This document shows positions 1 through 7,258 of a DNA stretch of 55,511 bases, piece after piece. Each line of letters opens with the position of its first letter. The first letter of the stretch is position 1. The stretch comes from an uncultured Clostridia bacterium (GTDB lineage Bacteria > Bacillota > Clostridia > Christensenellales > UBA1242). The notes beneath the pieces are model-generated. The model was not told the origin of the DNA. It saw nothing but the letters and a program-made list of their open reading frames with translations, and did not search any database. The stretch lies in the NCBI GenBank assembly GCA_944377305.1, contig CALWEL010000001.1, positions 1 through 55,511 of the forward strand, in the 5' to 3' direction. The translations under genes were made by a program, and so were the position numbers.

Positions 1-1
1 T

Positions 2-109
2 AAAGAAGAAAATGGCGAGTATGAAAGCCTTGATGATGAGATTGAAGAACTTGAAAGATTGCTTAAAGAAAAGCGAAAATTAAAGAAAAAGCAAGAGGCA
101 GAAATGTAA
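2..109 (+). CDS. C-terminal end of an unidentified protein (partial)
   Basis: An open frame enters from the left edge and ends at TAA 107-109. The 35 visible residues are almost all charged (Glu/Lys/Arg/Leu) with heptad-like leucines, so this is probably a coiled-coil tail. It is followed 8 nt later by a good terminator. The family cannot be recognised from this tail. Because it lies beyond the 3' end of a tRNA-Arg gene, it could belong to an integrated element, but nothing visible proves that. Confidence 0.55.
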   Translation, partial: KEENGEYESLDDEIEELERLLKEKRKLKKKQEAEM

Positions 110-116
110 AAATTTA

Positions 117-147
117 GGGTAGGAAGAAAATTCCTGCCCTTATTTTT
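117..147 (+). terminator. Rho-independent terminator
   Basis: Stem GGGTAGGAA / TTCCTGCCC (one G-U pair) with a short A-rich loop, followed by a T-rich tract. It ends the partial gene at the left edge. Confidence 0.8.
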
Positions 148-410
148 TATAAAACGATACAATAAAACACATTGTGAAATGATATAACACAAAACATAAT
201 TTGCATAAATTTTGGAAAAATTCGTAGACAATTCGTAGACATTGCCCATTTTCAACTCTTTTTTAGTGAAAATTGTGTTATTTAGATTTTGCCAATTTTG
301 GTGATGAAAAATGAATTTATTATAAAAATTATTTTTATAATTTTGTGGTTATAACAAAAAATCTAGCAACCGTCAAAATCGCTAGAAGTCCCTAAAATAA
401 AGGGTTTTAG
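148..410. other. Intergenic stretch with a doubled ATTCGTAGACA
   Basis: No gene is visible. Two head-to-tail copies of ATTCGTAGACA lie at 220-241, next to the 3' side of the tRNA-Arg gene. The core CGTAGACA also occurs in that tRNA's anticodon region. This could be an integrase-arm or att-related sequence, or chance; the rest is AT-rich. Confidence 0.35.
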
Positions 411-487
411 TGGTGCGCCATGGGCGATTCGAACGCTCGACCTTCTGTTCCGTAGACAGACGCTCTATCCAGCTGAGCTAATGGCGC
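411..487 (-). tRNA. tRNA-Arg(ACG)
   Basis: Complete cloverleaf with a perfect 7-bp acceptor stem (GCGCCAT/ATGGCGC). The anticodon stem TCTGT/ACAGA holds loop CTACGGA, giving anticodon ACG. There is a TTCGAAT T-loop and CCA is encoded in the gene (TGG at 411-413 on the + strand). One T-stem pair is mismatched. Confidence 0.93.
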
Positions 488-507
488 ATATTAAGTTTTT
501 TATTTCT

Positions 508-581
508 TTTTTATGGGAGAAATCGAACCCAAGACCATCTCTTCCGTAGACCAACGCTCTATCCAGCTGAGCTATGAACGC
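508..581 (-). pseudogene. Decayed tRNA-Arg copy
   Basis: The 5' half, including D-arm and anticodon loop CTACGGA, is nearly identical to the adjacent tRNA-Arg(ACG). The anticodon stem no longer pairs (TTGGT against AGAGA), the 3' acceptor strand does not match the 5' GCGTTCA, and there is no CCA. The order is real tRNA, 20-nt spacer, decayed copy. This fits a tandem duplication that has degenerated, or a scar of integration into the tRNA gene. Confidence 0.75.
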
Positions 582-702
582 ATAATTAGTACTTACAGTA
601 CAATATTGTTTTCTCTGTAAGCGTTGATATTTTAACATAAAACAATTGAATTTGCAAGTATTTTCTAAAAATTAACAAATTTATTTAAATATTAATTAAT
701 AT

Positions 703-927
703 TTATAAAATTTTATCTTTCTCAATATCAAACAATTCATTAGGGGTTATGGACAAAAATTTACACAAATCATATATTTGCTTATAATTCAATTCAAACA
801 CTCCATTCTCAAATCTACTAAATTGTTGTTGTGTCATATGAAAAACTTTGGCAACATAACTTTGGGTATAGCCCTTCGCTTTACGTGCCACTTTTATATT
901 CCCGCCAACAATTTTAGCTATATTCAT
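703..927 (-). CDS. Small XRE-family transcriptional regulator
   Basis: A 74-residue protein that is essentially one Cro/C1-type helix-turn-helix. The recognition-helix region (about residues 20-45) contains GYTQSYVAKVF and QQQFSRFENG, and a C-terminal LSITPNELF is typical of the fold. It has no second domain, so it is probably a dimeric DNA-binding repressor. It is divergent from the zinc-ribbon gene at 1020, and the gap between them holds repeated TGATGTA half-sites that are the obvious operator candidate. The start codon has no Shine-Dalgarno site, while a TATAAT sits 5 nt upstream of it, so the mRNA may be leaderless. Confidence 0.85.
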   Translation of the reverse strand: MNIAKIVGGNIKVARKAKGYTQSYVAKVFHMTQQQFSRFENGVFELNYKQIYDLCKFLSITPNELFDIEKDKIL

Positions 928-938
928 AATATATTATA
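928..938 (-). promoter_or_regulatory. -10 box at leaderless distance (XRE gene)
   Basis: TATAAT at 938-933 on the minus strand ends 5 nt before the ATG at 927, and no Shine-Dalgarno site is present. Transcription would start at or next to the A of the start codon. Confidence 0.45.
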
Positions 939-948
939 TACCATAAAC

Positions 949-990
949 TGATGTAAAATACTTGATATACATCACTTTATGATGTAAAAT
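949..990 (+). promoter_or_regulatory. Promoter with embedded palindromic operator
   Basis: TTGATA (962-967), a 17-nt spacer and TAAAAT (985-990) form a promoter for the zinc-ribbon gene. A perfect inverted repeat TACATCA-N5-TGATGTA (968-986) fills the spacer, and a third TGATGTA copy lies at 949-955. This arrangement suits repression by the divergently encoded XRE protein. Confidence 0.6.
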
Positions 991-1019
991 GTAGAAAGCA
1001 TAAATATAAAGGAGAAAGT

Positions 1020-1358
1020 ATGAAACAAGCAAAATGTACTTCATGTGGTTCAAATATTAATATAGACGAAAATTCCAAAACTGGTATATGCCCTTACTGC
1101 AACACCCCTTACATCACAGAAGAATTGCCAAAAATAGAAAATCAAACAAATAACAGCGCTAACGTGATTAACAATTATTACAGTGCGCCCGCCAGTCAAT
1201 CGCAAACAACTAATATACGAACCCCACGAACGCCTCGTCCAAAAATAAATGCTTTTTTAGCAATTTTAGGCTTTATTTTTTACATAGTGCCAGGTATTTT
1301 CTATATCGTAGCGGTCAAAATTAAGCAAAAAGAATGGGATGATAAATATACATACTAA
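1020..1358 (+). CDS. Zinc-ribbon membrane-anchored small protein
   Basis: A 112-residue protein. An N-terminal zinc ribbon has CTSC at about 6-9 and CPYC at about 24-27, so four cysteines would bind one zinc ion. A low-complexity Asn/Ser/Thr/Pro linker (about 40-78) follows, then one hydrophobic segment (about 79-100, with a PGIFY turn) and a short charged tail. The ribbon would face the cytoplasm. The start is supported by AAGGAG 8 nt upstream. It is divergent from the XRE gene, with a shared palindrome in between. Zinc-ribbon-plus-membrane proteins of this kind are common in Firmicutes but mostly uncharacterised. Confidence 0.75.
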   Translation: MKQAKCTSCGSNINIDENSKTGICPYCNTPYITEELPKIENQTNNSANVINNYYSAPASQSQTTNIRTPRTPRPKINAFLAILGFIFYIVPGIFYIVAVKIKQKEWDDKYTY

Positions 1359-1635
1359 TTTTTAAGGTAAATGGCGATTATCAATTAATCTTTCTTCGCA
1401 GACCCTTATTCCAAGCGAATAAATTCCATATTTTCCGTATATACCCGATTCTTTTAATTATTTCATTTCTATTAGCAAAAATTTGTCTGATACGAGTGGG
1501 TTTAATTCTATACCTTAATCACAAATCGTATTTAATATTTTGGATATTATTAATTCGCAATATTTTATGTTATACACGATTTCTATTACGTCTTTATAAC
1601 AAAGAAACTTTATATAAATATGTGAGGTTAATAAA

Positions 1636-2268
1636 ATGCAGACACGATACTGGTACTATACTGAAAAAGAAATTAAAAACATTTATAATAAAAGAGATTC
1701 ATATAAAACATATATTATTATATCTTTAATTATCTCTTCGTTAATGTTTATTAGTTTATTTCTTAATATTGTTGAATTCAAATATGAAAACATTACTATT
1801 ATAGAATTTACATATATTGATTATATCAAATTATTTTTTGATATGGCTGAAAGTGTTGATATAGATATAAATAGTAAAATTTTTTTATTCTGTTATTTGT
1901 TAAGTCTATTGTCTACTTTCTCAGTTATTATTGAAAGACTTTTGTTGACATTTGGTGGAAACAATTGGAAAAATTCTAGATTAAATTTATACAGAAATTC
2001 ACCAAGTCTAAAATATATTAACACTACAATTTTAGTGGTGCTAATAACGCTTTGTGTAATTTATCATTTTGTTGCTTTTGATTACTCTTCTAGTGAAATA
2101 GAAGTAGGTTTAGGATTTTATAGTTATATAATAGGAGCAATGGGAGCTATCACATTATCAATATTGCATACAAAATTGATTGATATGGAACTAGTAATAA
2201 ACAAATATGAAAAAACAAAAGAGCAAATTGAAAATATGAATGAAAACACTAACAATAACGCTGGTTAA
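1636..2268 (+). CDS. Four-pass membrane protein of unknown function
   Basis: A 210-residue protein with four predicted transmembrane segments (about 25-45, 85-108, 130-150 and 160-182) and a charged C-terminal tail rich in Asn/Glu/Lys. GAGG lies 9 nt before the ATG. No family is recognised. It sits alone between the zinc-ribbon gene and the glycosylation pair. Base composition is more AT-rich than its neighbours, and isoleucine/phenylalanine/tyrosine content is high. Confidence 0.6.
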   Translation: MQTRYWYYTEKEIKNIYNKRDSYKTYIIISLIISSLMFISLFLNIVEFKYENITIIEFTYIDYIKLFFDMAESVDIDINSKIFLFCYLLSLLSTFSVIIERLLLTFGGNNWKNSRLNLYRNSPSLKYINTTILVVLITLCVIYHFVAFDYSSSEIEVGLGFYSYIIGAMGAITLSILHTKLIDMELVINKYEKTKEQIENMNENTNNNAG

Positions 2269-2568
2269 ATTATATTATACATCATTTAATTAAGTGGATA
2301 TTCAAATCATATAAACGTAGGATAAAAGGGTGTCACAATCGAGAAATATTTGCAAAACGCAAACTGTCTAGCGTTCTGATTAAGAGAAAGTTAAGAATTA
2401 TACAATGTAGTTTACAATACTTATAAATTTAAATATAATAGGCGCTATAATCGCTTATCTTGTCTTACCGCATTATTTAGACGTAATAGATTACGTCATT
2501 TTTTATATGGAACTTTAAATTACTAAATAAAAAAGTCTAAAATTTAGACTTTTAACAAGGTGAACAAA
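2269..2568. other. Intergenic stretch with a possible dead micro-gene
   Basis: About 300 nt without a proper gene. Around 2405-2520 one frame reads as a plausible 36-residue membrane peptide (hydrophobic, then LPHYLDVIDY), but the only ATG is followed directly by TAG. It may be a relic. The right end holds the terminator of the GtrA operon. Confidence 0.3.
2528..2553 (-). terminator. Terminator of the GtrA/GT2 operon
   Basis: Stem AAAAGTCTAAA / TTTAGACTTTT with a T tract on the minus strand, just past the GtrA stop codon. A-rich and T-rich ends on both sides make it potentially bidirectional. Confidence 0.75.
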
Positions 2569-3201
2569 TTACTTATTTTTAAATAATAACAATCTTTTAG
2601 AGATGTAGTTATATATAAGTACGATAATAGTCACAATCACTTTAACTAACCATTGATTCCAACCCAATAGGTCAAATCCAATATACATACCTGCTAGATT
2701 TATGCCTAGACCAATCGTGCTTAATATTGCAAATATTATAAATCCCTTTGTGCTTTTACTTTTGCCTTTTTCATTAAATACGAATAAGATTGATAGCACA
2801 TAGTTTACAACCAACCCTGACAAAAATCCAACGCCTGTCCCTATGACTGTTGATAGTGTAGATGGGGTAGGTGTATTTATAAATACATTTAAAAATGTGT
2901 CATATATGTTTGGTTGCATTAAATACATAACGACACCCATTACAAACATATCAATGACGGTGGCAATGCCTCCACAAATGATGAATCTTATGATCTCAGA
3001 AGCGGTTTTATGTTCGTTAGCAAATGTCTTATATTTTTTGAACAAAGTTAAATATATATTTTTGGGTATTGAAAGAAAGATTATGAAAAATGTTGCAATT
3101 AATATGCATATTGTTAACCAAATTATGTCTAACACCTTTAACCTCTTTGTTGTCTGCGTACGAATACTAGGATAGTTGTTTTGTCTAATCATTTTAATCA
3201 T
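2569..3201 (-). CDS. GtrA-family membrane protein (flippase-like)
   Basis: A 210-residue protein. After a charged N-terminus and one membrane segment (about 28-50), residues 70-205 form the four-helix GtrA domain, recognisable by RFIICGGIATVIDM at its start and VVNYVLSILFVF in the second half. GtrA proteins are thought to help move undecaprenyl-phosphate-linked sugars across the membrane. It lies 39 nt downstream of a DPM1/GtrB-type glycosyltransferase on the same strand, the usual pair for building and flipping a lipid-linked sugar. The final acceptor (teichoic acid, polysaccharide or glycolipid) cannot be told from this region. Confidence 0.85.
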   Translation of the reverse strand: MIKMIRQNNYPSIRTQTTKRLKVLDIIWLTICILIATFFIIFLSIPKNIYLTLFKKYKTFANEHKTASEIIRFIICGGIATVIDMFVMGVVMYLMQPNIYDTFLNVFINTPTPSTLSTVIGTGVGFLSGLVVNYVLSILFVFNEKGKSKSTKGFIIFAILSTIGLGINLAGMYIGFDLLGWNQWLVKVIVTIIVLIYNYISKRLLLFKNK

Positions 3202-3240
3202 AAAGTTTAAGTAATATAAAATCTAAAATATCTATGATGT

Positions 3241-4176
3241 TTAAATTTTATTAAAATTTTTTGTTTCGCTAATTATGTAGCGCGGACGATTTCTTGCTTC
3301 TTCATAAGTGCGGCGCATATAAATATTATTAAATCCTATTATAATGAATAATATTGAGAACATTAATGTAATTGTAGGGAATAACCAGGCTGTCAAAGGC
3401 AAGAAAATTTTACAACATACTAAGACAATAAATGTTATAAAACAAGCGATGCTCAAGAATCCAAATAGAATTCCGCTTTTCATTGCTATACTTAGTGGCC
3501 AAGTAGAAAATGAAATAATTCCATTTCCCGCTAGCTTTAATAATTTTTTCAATGTATATTTTGTTTCGCCTGCTTGACGTTCTTTTCTCTCAAATTCTAC
3601 TTCGGTTTGCTTGAATCCTATCCAAGAGGTCAAACCTCTCAAATATCTATCATGTTCAGGCATTGAATTGATTACATTTACTACTTTTCTATCTAGCAAT
3701 TTGAATTCGCCAACGTTTTTTGGAATCTTCAATCCGCTAATGGTTTGCAAAAATTTTAAGTATATTGAAGATGTGATTTTTTTAAAAAAAGTTTCCCCCT
3801 TTCGTTTAGTTCGTTTCCCGTGCACTACTTCATAGCCCTCTTTCCATTTATCTATCATCAGAGGAATGACTTCTACAGGATCCTGTAGATCTACATCCAT
3901 AATAATCATTGCCTCTCCAGACGAATGCTCTAATCCGCAGAAAATAGCAGCTTGCTGACCAAAATTTCTTGCAAAACTTATATATTTTATATGTTCGTCC
4001 TTATTCGCATAATTTTTTAAAATATTTAAGGTGTTGTCTTTGCTTCCGTCGTTAATAAATATTAATTCATATTCTTCGTTTAAATTTTTCATTATTGGAG
4101 TTATTGCGTCTAAAAAAAGAGAAATAGATTCTTCTTCGTTAAATGTTGGGACAATTATTGAATATTTTGGTTTCAT
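3241..4176 (-). CDS. Family 2 glycosyltransferase, polyprenyl-phosphate type
   Basis: A 311-residue protein. The N-terminal GT-A domain opens with SIIVPTFNEEESI, has FINDGSKDNT near 45 and the metal-binding IMDVDLQDP at about 92-100. An interface region with RYLRGLTSWIGF follows, and two membrane helices at about 230-255 and 265-290 complete the GtrB/DPM1-like architecture. It would transfer a sugar from a nucleotide donor to undecaprenyl phosphate on the cytoplasmic face. A clear AGGAG precedes the ATG. It is the first gene of a two-gene operon with the GtrA-like protein, which supports a shared role in lipid-linked sugar delivery. Confidence 0.9.
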   Translation of the reverse strand: MKPKYSIIVPTFNEEESISLFLDAITPIMKNLNEEYELIFINDGSKDNTLNILKNYANKDEHIKYISFARNFGQQAAIFCGLEHSSGEAMIIMDVDLQDPVEVIPLMIDKWKEGYEVVHGKRTKRKGETFFKKITSSIYLKFLQTISGLKIPKNVGEFKLLDRKVVNVINSMPEHDRYLRGLTSWIGFKQTEVEFERKERQAGETKYTLKKLLKLAGNGIISFSTWPLSIAMKSGILFGFLSIACFITFIVLVCCKIFLPLTAWLFPTITLMFSILFIIIGFNNIYMRRTYEEARNRPRYIISETKNFNKI

Positions 4177-4420
4177 TTATTCTCCTAAATATATTTATAA
4201 TGAAATAATAATAAAAATTGAAATTATTGTCAATTAATTTTTTATGACTTATATTATTGTATAAATATTGGAGACAAAATTTTAAATTTTATCTTATCTA
4301 TAAAATTTTGCAGAAATTTTCAATTAAAAACATATTTTTTATATTATTTTTAATATTTTGGTTATTTTTATTTGCAAAAAAAATGAAAAAGTTATAAAAT
4401 ATTTTTAGGAGTAATTGTAT

Positions 4421-5182
4421 ATGGGAAAAATCATTTCTGTTACCAATCAGAAAGGAGGGGTTGGCAAGACTACAACTTGCGTAAACTTGGCCGCTTATGT
4501 TGCAGACGCAGGCAAAAAAGTCCTTTTAATCGATATAGATCCTCAGGGGAATGCTTGCGCTAGTTTGGGCGTCGAGGTAGAAAAAGGCAAAAATTCAATT
4601 TATGAAGTATTATTAGGCGAGATTCAAGCTAAAGACGCGATATATAAATCTGTTGTGAAAAATTTGGATGTATTGCCGTCAACGGTTGATCTTGCCGGTG
4701 CTGAGGTTGATTTGGTGTATGTTGACAATAGAGAAAACGTTCTAAAAGAAGCATTGAAAGATATTAAAGATACATATGATTTTATATTTATAGACTGCCC
4801 GCCCTCTTTGGGGTTACTTACGGTTAATGCTTTGACTGCTACGGATTCTATAATCATTCCTATTCAGTGTGAATATTTTCCTTTAGTTGGCTTAGGACAA
4901 TTAATGAATACGGTAAGATTGATAAAGAAACACTTAAATCCTAGTATCGAAATTGAAGGAGTATTGTTAACAATGAAAGACAATAGAAGCAATTTAGTTA
5001 CACAAGTAGCGGATGAAATTAAAAAATATTTTGAGACCAAAGTTTACGATATATATATACCTAGGAATATCAGATTGGCAGAAAGTCCCAGCCACGGAAA
5101 GCCTATATTATTATACGATAGCAAAAGTAAAGGAGCTTTGGCATACAAAGCTTTATGTGAAGAATTTTTGAGAAAACAATAG
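4421..5182 (+). CDS. parA: ParA/Soj chromosome-partition ATPase
   Basis: A 253-residue MinD/ParA ATPase. The deviant Walker A KGGVGKTT is at 11-18, with Walker B at FIFIDCPPSLG and the LTVNALTATD region next to it. It forms ATP-dependent dimers on DNA and cooperates with ParB-parS to position the origin; in Bacillus, Soj also controls DnaA. The ATG at 4421 is preferred because TAGGAG lies 9 nt upstream; an in-frame TTG at 4415 would leave only 3 nt. Normally parB overlaps or follows directly, but here parB is about 835 nt away with four parS sites in between. Confidence 0.95.
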   Translation: MGKIISVTNQKGGVGKTTTCVNLAAYVADAGKKVLLIDIDPQGNACASLGVEVEKGKNSIYEVLLGEIQAKDAIYKSVVKNLDVLPSTVDLAGAEVDLVYVDNRENVLKEALKDIKDTYDFIFIDCPPSLGLLTVNALTATDSIIIPIQCEYFPLVGLGQLMNTVRLIKKHLNPSIEIEGVLLTMKDNRSNLVTQVADEIKKYFETKVYDIYIPRNIRLAESPSHGKPILLYDSKSKGALAYKALCEEFLRKQ

Positions 5183-5201
5183 AATATGATTAATATTAAA
5201 A

Positions 5202-5217
5202 TGTTCCATGTGGAACA
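5202..5217. other. parS site 1 (one-base variant)
   Basis: TGTTCCATGTGGAACA; differs from the perfect palindrome by T for C at the centre. It lies 20 nt after the parA stop codon. Confidence 0.85.
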
Positions 5218-5504
5218 TTTTTTAATCAAAAATAAAGAAAAAGAATTAACATTTCATATCTGTATTCTAATATATAAGATTATTTCAATTGTATTATAAG
5301 TTATATATGTAGATAATATTTCAAATATGTCTTAAGTTTAATTAAAAATATCATTGTTAATTTTTTTGCTAATGTCTAAGTATTAAATGGAATCATTATC
5401 GATTCTGAAATAAAAAATGATTTAGATAAGTATAAATATAGTTATCAGAACCTTTTTTGATCTTGTATTAATCTTACAAATATCAATCTAGAGTTTTGAT
5501 AGAT

Positions 5505-5520
5505 TGTTCCACGTGGAACA
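5505..5520. other. parS site 2
   Basis: Perfect TGTTCCACGTGGAACA palindrome, matching the known Firmicutes parS consensus. Confidence 0.95.
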
Positions 5521-5779
5521 ATCAAGAAATTCGATTGAATATAAGCTATGATATAATTATTAATAATAAATTCTATAAATATAATTTATAATTTAAAATG
5601 CCTATCGATTGTAATTGTATAATGATTATTTTTCTTCACATCGTTTAAAAAGCTATATTTTCAATTTGTAAAGAATTAAAATATTTTTTGGTAAAAATAA
5701 ATTTAATAATCATATTAAACATATAAAAGATGTTAATTTTTTATTATTGAATAATAATATCTATTTTTAAGATCATTAA

Positions 5780-5795
5780 TGTTCCACGTGGAACA
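5780..5795. other. parS site 3
   Basis: Perfect TGTTCCACGTGGAACA palindrome in the same intergenic region. Confidence 0.95.
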
Positions 5796-5951
5796 TTTGA
5801 TAAAAATTAAAAAACAATTAATAATATTTAAATATAACTGTTAAAGAATGTCTTACTGCTCAAATTAAAATTCAATAATAAATGTTGTTACTATAATACT
5901 TGATTGTATAATGTTAATAATGAAAATATTAAAATTATATTATGATTTTTG

Positions 5952-5980
5952 TTGACACGCATATATAAATTTGTTATAAT
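5952..5980 (+). promoter_or_regulatory. parB promoter
   Basis: Consensus TTGACA (5952-5957), 17-nt spacer, consensus TATAAT (5975-5980). The predicted start point near 5987 lies directly before parS site 4, so ParB bound there should repress its own gene. Confidence 0.85.
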
Positions 5981-5990
5981 AATTGTGTAA

Positions 5991-6006
5991 TGTTCCACGT
6001 GGAACT
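5991..6006. other. parS site 4, overlapping the parB leader
   Basis: TGTTCCACGTGGAACT; 15 of 16 bases match. It lies between the parB promoter and the parB ribosome-binding site, in the position of an autorepression operator. Confidence 0.85.
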
Positions 6007-6018
6007 ATGGAGGATAAT

Positions 6019-6903
6019 ATGAAATTAGGATTAGGAAGAGGATTAGATAGTTTGTTGAAAGTCTATGATGAGGAAACCGAAACAAAGAAGCCGGAAGAAC
6101 CTCTAAATAATTATACGATGAGACACGGCGATGTAGAAAAGATTGATATAAATAAAATCTATACAAATCCAAATCAACCAAGAAAAAATTTTGATAAAGA
6201 AAGTCTTAATGAATTGGCTGAAAGTATTCGTATTCACGGATTGATACAACCTATAGTTGTAAATGAAATGCCTGATGGATATATGATCATTGCGGGTGAG
6301 AGGAGATTTAGAGCTTGTAAATTGTGCGGACTAAAGGATATTGATGCTGTAGTCAAAAATTATTCGAATAAGCAAATAGCAGAAATTGCAATAATAGAAA
6401 ATTTGCAAAGGGAAGATTTGAATCCAGTGGAAGTAGCTAAGGGTATTAAAAAATTAATGGATGAATATGGTTTAACTCAGGAAAAGGTGGCTGAAAGGTT
6501 GGGCAAATCTAGATCGGCAATTGCAAATAGTCTACGTATTTTAACTCTTTATCCTGAAGTAATAGATTTAATAGAAAAAGGGAAGATATCTTTTGGTCAC
6601 GCTAAGATACTTGCATCTGTAACGGATTATGCTACGCAATTGATTTTGGCTAAAAAAATTGCTAAAGATAAATTGACTGTACGAGATCTTGAAAAAGAAG
6701 TTGATGCTATCCTTGGCAACAAAAAGAAGAAGAAAATTGCAAAATTACCAAGTGAAGAACTTCAAGATTTTATTTCTGAATTACAGAGAAAATTAGGAAC
6801 AAAAGTGACAGTAATCGGAAATGACAGAAAAGGAAGAATCTATATTGATTACTATTCCCAGGATGATTTAGATAGAATTTACGATGTGGTTTTACGCAAA
6901 TAA
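6019..6903 (+). CDS. parB: ParB/Spo0J parS-binding CTPase
   Basis: A 294-residue ParB. It opens with LGRGLDSL, the conserved N-terminal tip that contacts ParA. The CTP-binding domain includes QPRKNFD and GERRFRA (93-99), then ENLQREDLNP (127-136), a helix-turn-helix at about 151-175 (GLTQEKVAERLGKSRSAI) and a C-terminal dimer domain. It loads onto parS as a sliding clamp and recruits ParA and SMC. The ATG at 6019 is chosen because GGAGG (6009-6013) lies 5 nt upstream; an upstream frame that reads through parS site 4 is not a likely start. The strong promoter and parS site 4 suggest autoregulation independent of parA transcription. Confidence 0.95.
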   Translation: MKLGLGRGLDSLLKVYDEETETKKPEEPLNNYTMRHGDVEKIDINKIYTNPNQPRKNFDKESLNELAESIRIHGLIQPIVVNEMPDGYMIIAGERRFRACKLCGLKDIDAVVKNYSNKQIAEIAIIENLQREDLNPVEVAKGIKKLMDEYGLTQEKVAERLGKSRSAIANSLRILTLYPEVIDLIEKGKISFGHAKILASVTDYATQLILAKKIAKDKLTVRDLEKEVDAILGNKKKKKIAKLPSEELQDFISELQRKLGTKVTVIGNDRKGRIYIDYYSQDDLDRIYDVVLRK

Positions 6904-7133
6904 GGATTTCTATCAGATGCCTGCGCTGTTTGTTATGTTTTTGCGTTTAAAAAATAAAGTTGTTTAGCGCCAATCAGATCGTGTGACGCAAATAAAAATG
7001 GAAAAGGATTAATTTAAAGCTTTTTGAAACAAGGAAACAGCCGTGGTAAGAATTTTAGTATTGTTGTTGTATTATATTAACTTTTTAAACAATAGACTAA
7101 GGTCTATAAACTCCGAAACTGGCAGAATAAATT
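6904..7133. other. Intergenic, nothing recognised
   Basis: Stretch between parB and the shared terminator. No ORF, RNA or clear repeat was seen. Confidence 0.5.
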
Positions 7134-7173
7134 AAAAAAAGGAACTTTATTGTTTTTGTTAAGTTCCTTTTTT
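7134..7173. terminator. Bidirectional terminator between parB and nrnA
   Basis: Stem AAAAAAAGGAACTT / AAGTTCCTTTTTT around a T-rich loop, lying between two convergent genes. Runs on both sides allow it to work for each strand. Confidence 0.85.
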
Positions 7174-7258
7174 ATCAATTATGAAAATGATAAACATATT
7201 ATAACCATTTTTAATATTAAAAAATAGTTTTTATTTCATCAATCTTTATTTATAAGTT

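Larger units (their letters stand above)
5183..6018. other. parS-rich intergenic (centromere-like) region
   Basis: About 835 nt of AT-rich, non-coding DNA between parA and parB with stops in all frames. It carries four parS palindromes starting at 5202, 5505, 5780 and 5991 (spacings 303, 275 and 211 nt) and ends with the parB promoter. No RNA gene was recognised in it. Confidence 0.85.

Noticed and set aside
1496..1729. 77-codon frame upstream of the four-pass membrane protein
   Set aside because: Overlaps the better-supported gene at 1636 and has no ribosome-binding site.
2411..2521. Protein-like frame (membrane peptide ending LDVIDYVIFYMEL)
   Set aside because: The only ATG is followed immediately by TAG and there is no alternative start, so at most a relic.
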